A DNA stretch of 64,000 bases from Cylicocyclus nassatus (GCA_958299035.1 CATQJL010000001.1:28313521-28377520), one strand, 5' to 3'. Numbered from the stretch's first letter, positions 20,530-33,743 are shown. A program made the numbers and translations. Notes: a model not told the origin generated them from the letters alone.

Positions 20530-21632
20530 CTGAAATCCACTGTTCCGCATCAAAAACAATTTTTATGTCATACGAAAATGAGAAAAAATTTTGCACGTTG
20601 AAGCAGTCTCGCAAAAAACTATTCTAATAATTCAAGGGCTTTGCAACGAGGTTGAAACATTCCGGAACAATGGGAAGTACAATTCGTTTGCTTTGCACCA
20701 TACAGCTGTGACAAAAGTTGAATTCTGACGCAGGCGGTCAGCCATTGTGCGAAGCGAGTGCGAACGTTGCGAGGCTCTCAAGCACCTTATCATAATCGCT
20801 CGTACACCGCATCTTCATAAATGGCCGGCCGGCATGGTGTGGAGGATCTTGAAGCATCTGAGCTTCTTGCGGTCCGTGCATGTATGTAAGGCTGCGGCTG
20901 CACGGCTGTGAATCGGTTTTGTTGGGGTTTCCAACCAGAATGGCACCGGTGCACTAAAGGTGCGCCTTCGGCACACGCCGTACACGAAGTTAAACGGACG
21001 TTTAGTGACATGTCGCGATGTCAAGTGCTCAAGTGCGTAGCGTTAAGTGCCGTCAGTTCCGTTCTGAAGTGAATTACGCAAGCCAAAGGCAGCATTCACC
21101 CAATATAAATGCTTCCAGTTGATTAAAAAATTACGTATCAGCCAGCAAGCAGCCTAGAAGTAAAGCATCCGTAGTCCTATCAAAATCTGGCATGCAGAAG
21201 GATAAAATGAATGGAAACCATAAGAACTTAGTGGCGTTCCATAGAGGCCCTGCACGTATTCGCTTTTGAGAATCACTTAAATCGAGACGTCTATGACCGT
21301 CCAGGCATAACAGTAAGGGAACACGACAGAAAACACTACAGAAAAGTAACGCGAGCAATCGAGGGTTATAGTCAAGGTTTTCTGTAAGCTGAAAGGATAT
21401 GAATTTTGTTAATTGAGCGACATGGATAGCGATGCTCGGAAGTAAAAGGCCGAAGCAGTGTAGGAAAGATGGGGTCAAAGTAAATGGGAAGCATTGCATT
21501 AACTAAAAGTGCATGCCCATTTTGTTGTGCAGTGGTCAAGTATTATGAAAACATTGAGATCTCTCACTATCATTGTCAGGCGAAGTTCAAGAGTTTCCAT
21601 TTTTTCAAAGAAGTCGGCAAATACTGCGGCGA
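20530..21632. other. GC-variable region, possible upstream gene part, unassigned
   Basis: 20,750-21,030 is CpG-richer than its surroundings. Over 21,131-21,499 both strands hold open frames (122 codons on the minus strand; RDVYDRPGITVREHDRKHYR on the plus strand), but neither has supporting splice signals. Confidence 0.25.
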
Positions 21633-21660
21633 TATGTATCAATCTCCGTTCGGGTGGGTT
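21633..21660. repeat. Terminus of the GCGGCGATATGCATC foldback family
   Basis: GCGGCGATATGTATCAATCT matches the left end of the element at 51,918-52,067. The partner end is not found nearby. Confidence 0.45.
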
Positions 21661-21679
21661 TTGCAAAGTCGTAATCCAC

Positions 21680-23330
21680 GCAGATGCGGATGCGCAAGGC
21701 CGGTGCTGCGGGAACGTGGGCGTCTGACCATGCAAGAGCCAGACAGGCGCCGGTCAGGCAGGATCGGGTAGGTCTGCAATGCCTAGACACCTAGCCGATC
21801 TTGTTTGTGTATGAATTGTGTGAAAAAGCACGTTTCTTTGATTGGATGGCCGAGAACGTTAGCATCGAACGATTTTATCACTAGTTATTCGATAAAATTC
21901 AGTAATCGTTGGTTGCAAGAGATTTGTCTGATTTCAAATTTGATTTGATCGATCCAATTATAAAATTTATGAGAGTTTCAAAGCTCGATTTTTACAGTCC
22001 AGACCAGAGTCAAGCGTGGGGTGCGGCACGTCACACCTGGGGGATCGTATTGAGAAGTCAAAAGGGGAGGGGGTCGTAGTTGGGTAGTCTGATAATAGTG
22101 ATAACATGATATTCGTATCATATCCATAATTAGCATGTCAATTAACCCCTGTAGACAAAGTGTGAGCGAATTCTGAAGATTCAAGATATTAGGCTACTAA
22201 ATGAAATGGTCAAATTCCAACATGCTTAACTTTGTTTCAAAGGTGAATCAGCCATCCATTTTTGCACTCGAGACAAAGCACTACTCCTTCTTTGTCCACC
22301 TCAGGAATCCCGCTTCAGAAGACCTGCAAACTGTGGAATTAGAAGCCAACCAAAATCTCGTTTTTCCCATTTTTCGCTTTTGATCGCTGTGCTTTCACCA
22401 AATATTACTTAGAACTAAGAAGACAAATCAGGTTCCAACAGTCCTATGGAATCTGCAAGGTTTAGGCTATCGATTCATATAAATACTGTCCGCTAAAAAT
22501 GTTTTTTGATATAGTTAATGGGGTGCGGCATACCCCCTTAAAAGCTGCGACTGCCGCAGCTTTTAAGGGGGTGTGCCGCACCCCCTTGACTTGCCTTCAA
22601 AATCCAGAAAGCGCTCTATTGCTGGTATGAGTATTGAGCACATAGCTTCTTGCTACGTTGGAAATTTGGAGCCGAACGCCCCACCCTTAAGAAAATTATG
22701 GCCCTTTCAATATGCCCATTCAGATCAAAATCAGCCGTCAAATTACGTGTGATGTAAAGTGCAGTCACAGAAAATCGGACGTACAGCTCTCAGAAATCCG
22801 AAAGCTCTCTAGAAAAAGATGGTGTCTTCCAGAATGTCACACTTTGAGGTCCAGAGGTTAAGAGGAGGAAGAAGGGGTCGTTTGAGGGCTTTCATGGGAG
22901 GGGGGGGGGGTTCGAAAGACTTGTGCCTGACCTCTTTCTCAATTCTGGTAATGCTATCTTAGGTATATAGTTCAGGGGGGGGGGTCGTAACCAGCGATCG
23001 TGTGCCACACCCCTTGCTTGACCCTGGTCCAGACTTGCGAAATCGCTTGCAAGCAAAATTAGGTAAAGCGTTGCATCAGACGAATCTTTTGCATATAACA
23101 ATTATAGAATCTTAATCGATGACTAGTGATTGAATCATTCGATTTGATAGCGATTGCGGCCACAACCAAAGAGACGCGCTTTTTCACATCACACAATTTA
23201 TACACAAACAAGATCGGGTAACTGCAGACCTACCCGATTCTGTCTGACCGGATCTGACCAGACTCTCGCACAGTCAGGCCCCCACGTTCGCACATCACCG
23301 GCTTGGGCGAACGCGTCTGAGTGAATTATG
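21680..23330. repeat. Giant foldback with arms of about 400 bp or more
   Basis: Sequence from GAACGTGGGCGTCTGAC, through CGGGTAGGTCTGCA and GATCTTGTTTGTGTAT, to GGACCAG-type stretches on the left is repeated in reverse on the right (22,900-23,330). The centre is a near-perfect hairpin at 22,520-22,585 (GGGGTGCGGCATACCCCCTT and inverse). It is likely a foldback transposon; target duplication was not resolved. Confidence 0.65.
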
Positions 23331-23674
23331 ACTTGTGCGAGAACACCTTTCCGAACAGGAGATACATACCGACCCTAGTCTTATCAGAGCGATGTGAAAG
23401 CATAAAGTTTGCCTTATCCTTTAAGTGTGCCACCGGGTTGTGTGTTGGTTTCACGGTGATAATCAACTTTGCTGAGCGATTTAAGAATCACAGAGTTCTT
23501 TTCTTTATTAACAGTAATTCAACAAACTCTTCTTTTTTTCCCCGCACGTCGAAAATCTGGCCGCATCTGTATATACAACATGGATAAATCATATCCGTAA
23601 ATTTTTCAGGTGTTTTTTTAATTTGACTGTCATCCTCGTCAGCAACTAAAGATTGCTTCATGACTACAGGAACA

Positions 23675-24958
23675 CCTCATATTTCAAAGTTTTCCGCATT
23701 TTTTGGAGAAAATGCAAGAAATACTGGTACTATATAAAAAAGCGTAAAAAAATAGTATACGCAGCAAAGAAAGTCGATATCAACCTTGGAGAAGCATAGT
23801 GCGCCAAACGTCTTGTGACCGATCAATAACATACGAACACCTCAATTAAATTTTTTTTCCGCTTAATGCTGCAACCCTTAACATCCAAACTTTTGTATAA
23901 GGCTACAATCTCAAAATCTGAGATGCCATTACGCGCGAACCTAACCAAAAAAAAGAACATCACTCTACTCATTGCCCGAAGTGGGTCCGGACCAAATCGG
24001 CTCCACAATTTCTGCTTGGAATTTCGAAGCTTTATCCAGCTTATAAAGATAAAAGTAAACGATAAATTGGTTGCTTAGCGCACAAAAATACTGATGTAAT
24101 CGTCCCAGTTGCCAACTGAGTCTCAAACTCATCATAAGGTTGTGCACACTTTTTTGCCTTAGAACACGATTTATTGCGTTTGCAAGGTTCTGTGGTGTTG
24201 TAAGCTTAACTTGATTTTGTATGTGATGTACAACATCTTATGATTTGTTAGAAAAATTCGAACATACCACTTTGTTCCCACCACTCACTTGGCATCGAAA
24301 ATGAATGAGCAAATTAACGCAAGTGCGTTCACTTGCGTTTTAGCCCCGAAGCTTCGAAAATAGCTTCGCGAAGAAATCAAAAATCTAGCACTGTTATATC
24401 ATCATACTAACGATGCACCTACCTCATCACAAAACATTGCGGACGGTAAAAGCTGAGTGTGAGGCTCAAAGCATGTCAACCCTATGGTGAGTTTGCGAAC
24501 AAGTTTGCAACTGGACGATTACATCATTCTTCAAGCGCTGAGCAGCACATTTATTGATTCCTTATCTTTTATTCCTATAAGCTAGATAAAACTTTGATTT
24601 CCAACAAAGCAGACAGTTTTGGAGCCCACTTGGTCCGGAGCCATTTCGAGTTATAAAAATAAAGCTCCCACTTTTTATCTTTATCTGGCTCAAAGTGGGA
24701 ATCTTAGACTTTGAGATCATAGCCTCACATGGAAGTTTGAATTTTAGAGGCTACAACGTTAAACGACAAAGCTCTGACTTAGATGTTTTTATAATTACAA
24801 ATCAGTCAAAAAAGCGTTCGGCGCACTATGCTTCTACAAGACTGATATCGACTTTCATTTTTGTGCTGCGTATACTATTTTTGTTTCTTATGCTCTTTCT
24901 GTACCAGTGGTGTCTTGCATTTCTTTCAACAAGTGCAGGAAACTTCAAAATATGGGGT
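23675..24958. repeat. Second giant foldback, arms about 560 bp
   Basis: The left arm (CATATTTCAAAGTTT, AATAGTATACGCAGCA, AAGTCGATATCA, GCATAGTGCGCC) is mirrored at 24,440-24,958. A central palindrome AACGCAAGTG/CACTTGCGTT lies at 24,316-24,339. The right edge is cut by Helitron copy 3. It is non-coding. Confidence 0.65.
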
Positions 24959-24959
24959 A

Positions 24960-25760
24960 CTAGCTGGCTTACCCGGCTCCGCCGTATCCGGACCAAACTT
25001 GGCACACATACACTTCGGGCCCCGGCGGGTGTCACAGTCCACTTTTCGTTATCGATCGATGTCGATTTTACCGATTTTTATCGATTTTTTTGCAGAGTTC
25101 ACCTACAGGGCTAGGAGTTGGCACAGGGGGGGAAGTGAGCATGGGGATTCCGAATACAATATTAGTTTTCAGAATTATCGATTACTTTTATCGATTTTAT
25201 CAATTTTTTGTAAATTTTGACATGCGAGGCTGGGATATTGCACAGGGGGGTAATCGAGCATGCTGATTACGAACACAATATTAGTTTTCAAGATCGTCCA
25301 TTACTTTTATCGATTTTATCGATTTTTTGCAAAGTTTGAGAGGGGGCTGGGAGTTGGCACAGGGGGGTAATCGAGCATGCTGATCATCCCCAAGGGGGGT
25401 AATCAGCGTGATCATCATATTCGGGATCCCCATGCTCGATTACCCCCTGTGCCAACTCCCAGCCCCGTAGCTCAAACTTTGCAAAAAAATCGATAAAATC
25501 GATAAAAGTAATCGATAATCCTGAAGACCAATATTGTATTCGGAATCCCCATGCTCGATTACCCCCCTGTGCCAACTCCCAGCCCCGTAGGTGAACTCAG
25601 CAAAAAAATCGATAAAAATCGATAAAATCGATATCGATCGATGACGAAAAGTAGCCTATGACACCCGCCGGGGCCCGAAGAGTATATGTGCCAAGTTTGG
25701 TCCGGATCGGTTCAGAAATGGAATTTTCTATTCGGAACATACGTACAGACATACATACAT

Positions 25761-25791
<31 letters not shown>

Positions 25792-25810
25792 TTCAGCTTT
25801 ATATATAAGA
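24960..25810 (-). mobile_element. Non-autonomous Helitron, copy 3
   Basis: On the minus strand it starts A|TCTTATATATAAAGCTGAA (25,810), followed by a (TCTG)n tract, and ends with hairpin CGGCGGAGCCGGG and CTAG|T (24,960). The interior carries repeated AATCGAGCATG/TATCGAT units in both orientations. It sits exactly at the right arm end of the preceding foldback. Confidence 0.87.
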
Positions 25811-26396
25811 TTCGTATAATTATAAGCCCGTCCTTACTTACAATTACACATAAGTTAAACAAAGAGCTTTCCGGTTCTTCATTGTTAACAATAAGTCAAG
25901 GTTGCACTACGATGAATAAATTGCAGAACTGGTGCAGTCAGTCTCGTCTCAGTGCACACTTGTTACAAGATTGTGAGAAGTGGAGCAATTCGCTTACCCC
26001 AGGAGCTGGAGATGCTCCTGATGCATATGGTGTTTTGGACGCTATATCTACAAGGCCCAAAAATGGTAGAGGTGGTCAAAGGGAAAATATCTAAGTTATG
26101 CCACTTCGTTAAAAAATTATGTGTTGCTCTTCCTCCCCCCCCCCCCCTTCGGTAATAAATTTTTGACGGCAGAGTAAAGTACTAATCAATAGTGACGCAA
26201 ACGAACACTCCTGCGAGGATAAGGTTATGTGTGTTTAGCATCTTACGATAACTCCTTCCTTTCCCTACCACAAACGAAGTCTAGTGCGACCCAGCGCTTC
26301 TATGGCTATCTCTCACCTTGGGGCACACCCCAGCAGCCTTCCAAACCCAACTTAGGGCTGGATGCATGAATATCTCAGAAGGGGAGTGCAACTTAA
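25811..26396. other. Unassigned region
   Basis: This holds a run of C at about 26,137-26,148 and short open frames without support. Confidence 0.3.
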
Positions 26397-26800
26397 AGGC
26401 AGTGCCCGGACAGGTGGGGGTTTTGGGAAGCTGCCATGCAAAAATGGCCTTCCTCAGACACATTATTGCGCAAGTACGAGGTTATAACGTTTGACCTAAA
26501 GCAAGAAAAACGATCGGGAAGTGGGGGAACTTACGCCTTGGGCCGGCGTCCTCCGAGTTGTCCGAATTGCTGCTATGCGGCAGAGTACGCGTGCCGCCAC
26601 TATCAGAATCGTAGGATCCCGCAGCGACCCTGCGAATGAATCAGTCTTAGCGGGTACCGTCGAATTTCAAGCTGTGAGTTTGAAAGACGCATTTTTTCGC
26701 CGTTTTCGCGCCTTCTAATGTAAATTTTCGATTCAGCGTTGCGGATAACGCCCGGTAAATGGATTTCCTAAAAATCTAGTTTTTGTCCGGACACTGCCGT
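26397..26800. mobile_element. Diverged AGGCAGTG MITE
   Basis: The left end TTAA|AGGCAGTGCCCGGAC and right end TTGTCCGGACACTGCC are recognisable. The inner right arm has TTTTCGCCGTTTTCGCGC, as in the other copies. The right TTAA is degraded. Confidence 0.6.
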
Positions 26801-27154
26801 CAAGAAAATCTTCCATACTTTGAAGTTTTGAAAATTCAAATTCGACGCAGCGCATTTATTTCTAAGTTTTTCTACCATCCTTTGCGATCTCGAACATGTC
26901 CTATACGCCTCTTTTTTCTTCTTTTTACCCAGCAGACAATCGAAAAAGAATCCCGAATAAAAGCGGAAATCTCTGGCACTTCCGCGGCGCGCCCTCAACC
27001 ATTGGAGAGCTGCCGCCTGGGGCGGGCGTGGGGCGGCCCGCTCGCGGTGACATCACAAAATGTCGAGACACTAACTTCCAAGGATTTCCCAGCCGAGACA
27101 CGGAGAAATTTGCGAATGACCTGGGATTTCTAGGCATAAGCACCTCCAAGGCAA
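26801..27154. other. Unassigned spacer
   Basis: Open frames exist on both strands (26,768-27,183) but without distinguishing motifs. GC rises near 26,990-27,060. Confidence 0.25.
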
Positions 27155-27635
27155 TTAGTACACAGCCAATTCGTCGACGCTGATTAGCGGCTCGGCATTT
27201 TCGAGGATAGCCTGCTGTAGTTTTGAACTTGCTGGGATCTTTATTCTTACGTTTTTTTTCGCGATTTCGTGTTGTTTATCCATGTTCTCGGTTTTTGTTT
27301 TTCCTAAATCCTTCTTTAGGTAAAACGTGCGCATGCATTTCCAAACCATCTGCAAACATCACTTGCTCTCTATTTTTTTCACGTTTTTGCTTGTATTGTA
27401 CTACGCCGACAATATTAAATGCATCAAAACGCGCAGTCTTTACATTTGACTCCGTTCCCACTTGCGCTTGTTGAACTTTATAAAGTTTCATTAAAGCTTG
27501 TATAGTAGACGTCATCCGTCTAGTCACCTCGGTGCGATGTGTGTTACTGCACACAATTTTGAAATCCCGGATGAGGTGCGGGGTTCGCGCCGTGCCCTTG
27601 CACCAAGTGCACATACGGCTAAAATTCGACGCCAA
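27155..27635 (-). CDS. Unrecognised ORF pair sharing its start with the ORF at 28,927
   Basis: The first frame runs 27,635-27,276 (119 codons): MASNFSRMCTWCKG, then IRDFKIVCSNTHRTEVTRRM, then a polar part (KREKNREQVMF, PKEGFRKNKNREHG). A second frame (27,355-27,155) continues with DKQHEIAKKNVRIKIPASSK and ends LISVDELAVY, so one shift near 27,290 may separate parts of one protein. The first 44 codons are duplicated, inverted, at 28,927. No known domain is seen. It may be a remnant of a transposon protein or a captured host gene end. Confidence 0.35.
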
Positions 27636-27736
27636 ACTGCCCGTTTTTTCTTATTTTTATGTTCTTTTGTTTTAGCTGCATGCACGGTCTAGTTTTCAAT
27701 GATTTGTTACCTTTACACTCGTGCTCTGCCGTTTTA

Positions 27737-28140
27737 GATCGGATATCTCAAAAGTTATCACTTCTACTTTCAGGTAAGGGAAGCACATGGGCAATCTTGC
27801 AGGGATGTGAAGTAAGTGTGCTTTGCGATGCTGAATAAGATCCATGGACTGCACAAACACCGCAGTACAGCAAAAATTTCTGCTGGAAGCAGTCCTGTGT
27901 TACAGCTTTTCATAAAAACTCGGTACAAACCAGGATTTTCGATAACAATCAAAAAGAAGTTAAACCTCGTATTGTCTAAGCCGCTTAGACAATACGAGGT
28001 TTAACTTCTTCTCTTAGACTAAGAGACACTCTATTCTTCCTACATACGACAACACTGAAAAGCGCACTTACTTCACAATCCTGCATGATTGCCCATGCGC
28101 CTTCCCTTATCAGAAGTGGTAAATTATGAGATAACCGATC
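27737..28140. mobile_element. TA-flanked foldback MITE X
   Basis: GATCGGATATCTCA on the left and TGAGATAACCGATC on the right, with TA at both edges (27,735-27,736 and 28,141-28,142). A perfect internal palindrome lies at about 27,956-28,010 (AAGTTAAACCTCGTATTGTC and inverse). No coding sequence. Confidence 0.75.
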
Positions 28141-28142
28141 TA

Positions 28143-28836
28143 AGGCCTGTATGCACGTACATCTCCGCGGGGAGGGGGTATCTTTCTTCTTCTTTCTCTG
28201 TCTTGGTTTTGAAGGTTCTCATACACTGATACTTGCGGATAACGGATGCCAGGTTACTGCCGTACAAGATAAGATATTCATTATTTCGTCTGATCCCCTG
28301 GGGATCCCCAGGGGATCACCTCACATTTTCAAAGTTATTTATCTTTCTGAAAACTCGATCAAAATGTTCTAAAATTGTACTGTGGATATACTACAGCACT
28401 GCTAAACATATTTATGGTAGAGATGAGTGAAATCTCAAGATATCAAAATCTTCGATGAACCGCTGCTCGCGAGCAGGGATTATCAAAAAAATCAAAATCT
28501 TCAGATTCAATTTCTTCTGTCGAAAACATGCTCAGCAATATCGTAGCATATCTTCAGTACAATTTTGCAGCGTTTTCATTCATTTTTCAGGAAGATAAAC
28601 GACTTTGAAAATGTGAGACATCCCCTGGGGATCCGCAGGGGATCGGAAGAAATAGTGAATAGTTAATCTTGTATAGCAGTAACTTGGCATCTATTATGCG
28701 CAGGTATAAAGGTATGAGAACCCTCATAAGCACGATAGAGAAGAAAGGAAAAAGATATCTAGAGCAGTGAGATATGGCGCTTCCCCTCTCAGGTCCCCTC
28801 CCCTCCCCGCAGGGATGTACGTGCATACGGGCCTAA
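28143..28836. repeat. Inner palindromic part of the 27.5-29.1 kb foldback
   Basis: AGGCCTGTATGCACGTACAT and GGGGAGGGGG on the left mirror CCCCTCCCC and ATGTACGTGCATACGGGCCT on the right. Inside, GATCCCCTGGGGATC blocks at about 28,291-28,316 and 28,619-28,644 and the flanking TTTCAAAGT/ACTTTGAAA stretches are also inverted. The window's first 53 bases are another copy of its right end. Confidence 0.7.
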
Positions 28837-28926
28837 AACGGCAATGCACGAGTGTAAAGGTAATAAATCATTGAAAGACCTTGCATGCAGCTAAAAACAA
28901 AAAAACCAAAATAAAAAACGGGCAGT

Positions 28927-29361
28927 TTGGCGTCGAATGTTAGCCGTTTGCGCACTTGGTGCAAGTACGGCACGGCGGGAGCCCAGCACCTCATCCGGGA
29001 TTTCAAAATTGTGTGCAGTAACACACATCGCACCGAGGTGACTAGACGGATGACGTCCACTACAGGACTGATGAGGTCATCACCGTTCTGCATTTTGTTA
29101 GTCTTGATCTGCTTCACCAATAGAGTCAGTAGAAGACAAAATGAGGTCTTCGAGCCAAAAGGAGGTTTTGGATGGTTTCCGGAGAGGGCAAAGTTCGGGG
29201 AAAGATGTATATTAGCTGGTAGGGCTGAAGGAGCTTTATCAGTCAGTATTGAGCTTGCCCCACATTTTTTTCTTTTTTTCAAGGTTTCGTCGTCGCCTGC
29301 ATGGATTTGGCGTGCTGACGCCACGTCGGTGCAGTTGCACCGCGCCAACCGAAAATTATGA
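28927..29361 (+). CDS. 144-codon ORF whose start duplicates the 27,635 ORF
   Basis: It begins MASNVSRLRTWCK and IRDFKIVCSNTHRTEVTRRM, almost the same as the minus-strand ORF at 27,635, then departs into unrelated sequence (CILLVLICFTNRVSRRQ, CILAGRAEGALSVSIELAP). A 185-codon frame overlaps on the other strand (29,390-28,833), so openness alone is weak evidence. No domain is recognised. I think it is a chimera produced by the inverted duplication, not a functional gene. Confidence 0.25.
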   Translation: MASNVSRLRTWCKYGTAGAQHLIRDFKIVCSNTHRTEVTRRMTSTTGLMRSSPFCILLVLICFTNRVSRRQNEVFEPKGGFGWFPERAKFGERCILAGRAEGALSVSIELAPHFFLFFKVSSSPAWIWRADATSVQLHRANRKL

Positions 29362-29390
29362 GAAAGGCCATGGAAAGCTGTCTTTTTCAT

Positions 29391-30312
<922 letters not shown>

Positions 30313-30330
30313 ATAAGTTAGTATGAAGAC

Positions 30331-31028
30331 CTTATAATAACGGGCTAAGGGTTGTTTACGTGTTTTTGTGTGTGTGTGTGTGTCCGTCTGTTACGAAATT
30401 CGTAGAGCGTGTTCCAGCCAGCGTTTTAAGCCCAAATTTTGCATAGCGCATGCTACCTTCATGAAAGTTCAACGTGCAAAAGCACGAATAGATTCGTTGA
30501 ATGGGTCCCTCAGAAATTGCGCGCCAAACGGATCCACCTGGCTTCTGTCCCGCAAAATTGGGTCCATATCACCACTTTTTGCAAAGTCCTGGATGTGTTT
30601 GGTAAGCAAACGTGCAAGCGATGGACTTTAGCCCAAAAAGTGGTCAAAAGTTTGCTACATAACGAAAACGGCGCCAGAAAGAGTTGGTTGCGTAAATGGT
30701 TAATTTGCTAAGGTTCTAGCTAAGCGTTTCAAAAGATTTTCGCACGGAGATGTAGCTCACGGTTACTATTGCCTTTAAGGGGACTACCAAGCCATGACAA
30801 CTTCAAAAACCTATTCAAATTTGCGTTTGTCTTCCTACGAAAAGTTTCATCCACGCGAAATCACCGATCTCACGTGAAAAAACTTTCTGAATGAGTAGCT
30901 GTTTACATTTAATTCGTGGTAGTCGGCATAGTGCGGTAAGTTCCATTGCCACGATTTTACGAGAATGAGTAAGGCACATAGATAGTAGAGCCAGTGCGAG
31001 CCTCTGCGAAGCAGAGGTGACGCACTGG
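30331..31028 (+). mobile_element. Helitron-like element P (CTTATAATAACGGG...CTGG)
   Basis: It begins CTTATAATAACGGGCTAAGG and carries a TG-rich tract with GTCTGTTACGAAATTC. It ends with hairpin GCCTCTGCGAAGCAGAGG followed by CGCACTGG|T. A 3' hairpin plus CTRR before T is Helitron-like, but the 5' end is CT where TC is expected. An inverted sister (Q) is at 33,744-34,451, and comparing the two fixes both boundaries. Confidence 0.65.
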
Positions 31029-32892
31029 TATTTGAAAAAAGATAGTTCGGAGTTTGAAGGAGGCTGAGCTTGCCATTTCTGGGGCTGGATCTTCCACATG
31101 TGGTTCTGAGCATGATTTCACGCATTTGATCTTGTTCAAAAAAAACGCTTTGTGTTTGGTCTTACGGGGATTTGTGTGGGCGGACTTAGCGAAGGGGGCG
31201 AGTTTCCAAGAAAGTGGGTGCCGCTGTCACAACAGGGGGTGGAGTTGACCTGATGGTTGTGCATTATCCAATTTATCAGCCAACTCCGCAGTCTTTCTCA
31301 TGCACTTCGTGGATGAAAAAAGCTCTTGGAAAGGACGGAAGGCGGAAATTGTTGAAGGGGGAGTGGTACTCAACAAATCCGTCATCGCCACTTCATCGGA
31401 CTTCGTTCGGGCCGTTTTCGGACGGGCGTGTTTGTGCGAAGTCTGTAGATGATCTCCTTGAAGGTGGTAGTTAAGGGCGACTCTTCTATAATGTCTGCGG
31501 GGCTATCTGAATCCCCCCGATCCAAAAAGTTCGGTTTGATTACCCAGCTATTTGAAAAAAAAAACAGTGGGGCATAGTACTTAAAGACGAATTTGAGACG
31601 GGCATAAAGTTCGGTACGATCCGGATCAGGAGTTCCGTACTTCCGCTGGGAGAGCCCGGACGGTACCGAATTAGCCTACCGAATGGATTCGGTCCATTGT
31701 CTGAGTGTATGATTCCCAATTAATTCCCATTTGTGAAGTCATTTCTCTTCCTCTATACGCGATAAAGATATTTTTCAAAATTCTACCGATTAGCTAACTC
31801 AGCAGCGCACTAAGCATGCGTCTGGTGAAAGCAGTTGGAGAATTGAAGTATTGTAAATTTAACGAACCTTAATTCGAATGGATTTTATGGCAAATCTGAC
31901 ATTCTGAGAACTGTTCTTTTCGAGAGCATGCTTAGCGGTGCCGGATTGATGTATATCACAAATTAAAATGTTTTTGTTGACTGCCAAAGAAAGAAAATGT
32001 TCGAAAAGTTGAGGGTTAGCCGCCAGTATCATACAGGGCAGGAAAATGAGACTTGTTTACCAATAGGCTACCCTTATGCACATAATAAAGAGTAGGATAA
32101 ATACGTCGAGACTTATAGGTATCGTAAAATCCAAGGTCTAACATGTGAATGTAAAGCTTTCTTTTTTGCGCTCCACTGCTCTCATTCCGCTGAAGCCGTC
32201 ATTTTCAAAGTCATTTCTCTTCCCACAATCTCATTGAAAACATCATTAAGTTTAATTGCCTGGATTCAATAAGACAATGCCCCCTCCCCCCCCTGTTTCG
32301 GACAAATGGAATGGACCGTGGTTACGAGTTTATAAACCTCGACTTGTGAGTTGTGGCTCGAAAATTTAGCCATTCTAAAAGTTCACTTATTTCTGCCACA
32401 AACATGTGTAGCGCCATAATATCATATCCTAGACACCATTTTTTTCTGTCTAGGATCATATCTATTTTTGTCTTCTTTTATATCCTATTTTTCCGAATTT
32501 CTCATAAACTTCGTGAAAAGATAAATAATTCTGAAGATAAGCGCTTTTTACTAGCATCGCTGCTTTCTCCCTTCCCATGACAGGATCTGCGGCCTTGATC
32601 CCTGTCTCTTACATGGAAAGCACAATGAACACACTGTGTATCTGCCCCTATTCGCATCCTACAAAACTGGAACTGTAGCAGTCTCTGACGCGTGCTAACA
32701 TCGATCTGCAAAAAGATTTGAAGTCTTGCACGTCAGAATCATAGCTGTAAAAACAGATAGAGGATGACAAAAATGGCTGAGATTTCGGTTGACATCGCCT
32801 TCGGATAAGCCACTGTTTGGAAGAGCATTCTGCAGAAGTGCGCTAATGTTTGCAGTCCCTTTGTACTGATTCACAGTCACTAGATCAATTTA
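31029..32892. other. Unassigned region with a GC-rich, possibly coding patch
   Basis: 31,190-31,480 is GC-rich and open in more than one frame: HFVDEKSSWKGRKAEIVEGG on the plus strand and STTPPSTISAFRPFQELFSS on the minus strand. I cannot choose between them. The rest is AT-rich and holds a small inverted repeat near 32,430 (CCTAGACA/TGTCTAGG). Confidence 0.25.
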
Positions 32893-33128
32893 TGGGTTGC
32901 CCCGAAAGTTTTGTCCGTTTTTTCAGACCACTATAAAGCCACACACAATAAACGATTGAATAAGTTTCAACATGCACTCGATGCAGCTTTTCCTTCTCTT
33001 TCTTATGAATACATTCGAACCACAATCTTGCTTTTTTTGATGACTGCCAAAATTCTTCACCGGTCAATTTCATGTGCTCAAAGGGCTAATTTCTGAAAAT
33101 TTCATTTCAAAGTTCCGGAAAGGGTTAA

Positions 33129-33543
33129 AGGCAGCGTCTCACCAAAGTTGAGGTCGCGCGGATCTTCACATATTCTATTATAGGGGCCTCTGAATAGGCC
33201 ATTGCAACTAGTCCCACTCAATTTGACCCCTCTACGCTGAGAAAAATTCGCTCAAAGTAGTACGCGGAGAGCGACTTGGTACGCGCGGACGACTCCTTCG
33301 TCTCCCCCCTTACTCGTTTAAACATGTCCCTCCACTTGGCATCCACCTCCACTCTGTTGCTGCCACTGTGGCTGAGGCTGAAGTTGGAAGGCACAACTCG
33401 TCCATGTTGCTTCCGCGGGGCCTCCAGAAAACGGGGTTTTTGGGAACTTCGTGCGAATCTAAGCCCATACAATGTTAGACAGGGTCCGACAGGCTTGAAA
33501 AATGCAAAAATCTCGGCAACTAAATTTTGGTGAGACACTGCCT
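33129..33543. mobile_element. TTAA-flanked MITE, AGGCAGCGTCTCACC variant
   Basis: AGGCAGCGTCTCACCAAA on the left, TTTTGGTGAGACACTGCCT on the right, TTAA on both sides. The terminal AGGCAG matches the copies at 48.7 and 51.3 kb, while the next bases differ, so this is a subfamily. Confidence 0.75.
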
Positions 33544-33743
33544 TTAAGTATGGGCCAAATAGAGCAATTCCAGCAATTCCCGGATTACAAGGTGATATTT
33601 TTAGGTTCTCTCAATCTGGTGATTTTAGCAACAAAATTATTTCTTCGGAGGTATTTTTGGCAAAGTCATAAAACACGCAATTGCAGCAAATACACGAAAG
33701 TTTTTGAAGTTTGTGCAAACTGAAACATGATCCTTATTGAACA

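Larger units (their letters stand above)
27505..29060. repeat. Nested palindrome with coding arms
   Basis: The left arm (27,510-27,736) and right arm (28,832-29,058) are inverted copies, and the inversion continues inward through TAAGGCCTGTATGCACGTAC (28,143 onward) and its mirror ending at 28,836. The left arm is interrupted by element X (27,737-28,140). The arms stop in the same place within the duplicated ORF, at codons MTST. Confidence 0.65.

Noticed and set aside
21131..21499. 122-codon hydrophobic frame, possible membrane protein
   Set aside because: No start context, splice signals or homolog that I recognise; the opposite strand is also partly open.
28833..29390. 185-codon minus-strand frame
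   Set aside because: It overlaps the palindrome arm and the opposite 144-codon frame, with no recognisable motif; openness on both strands is not evidence here.
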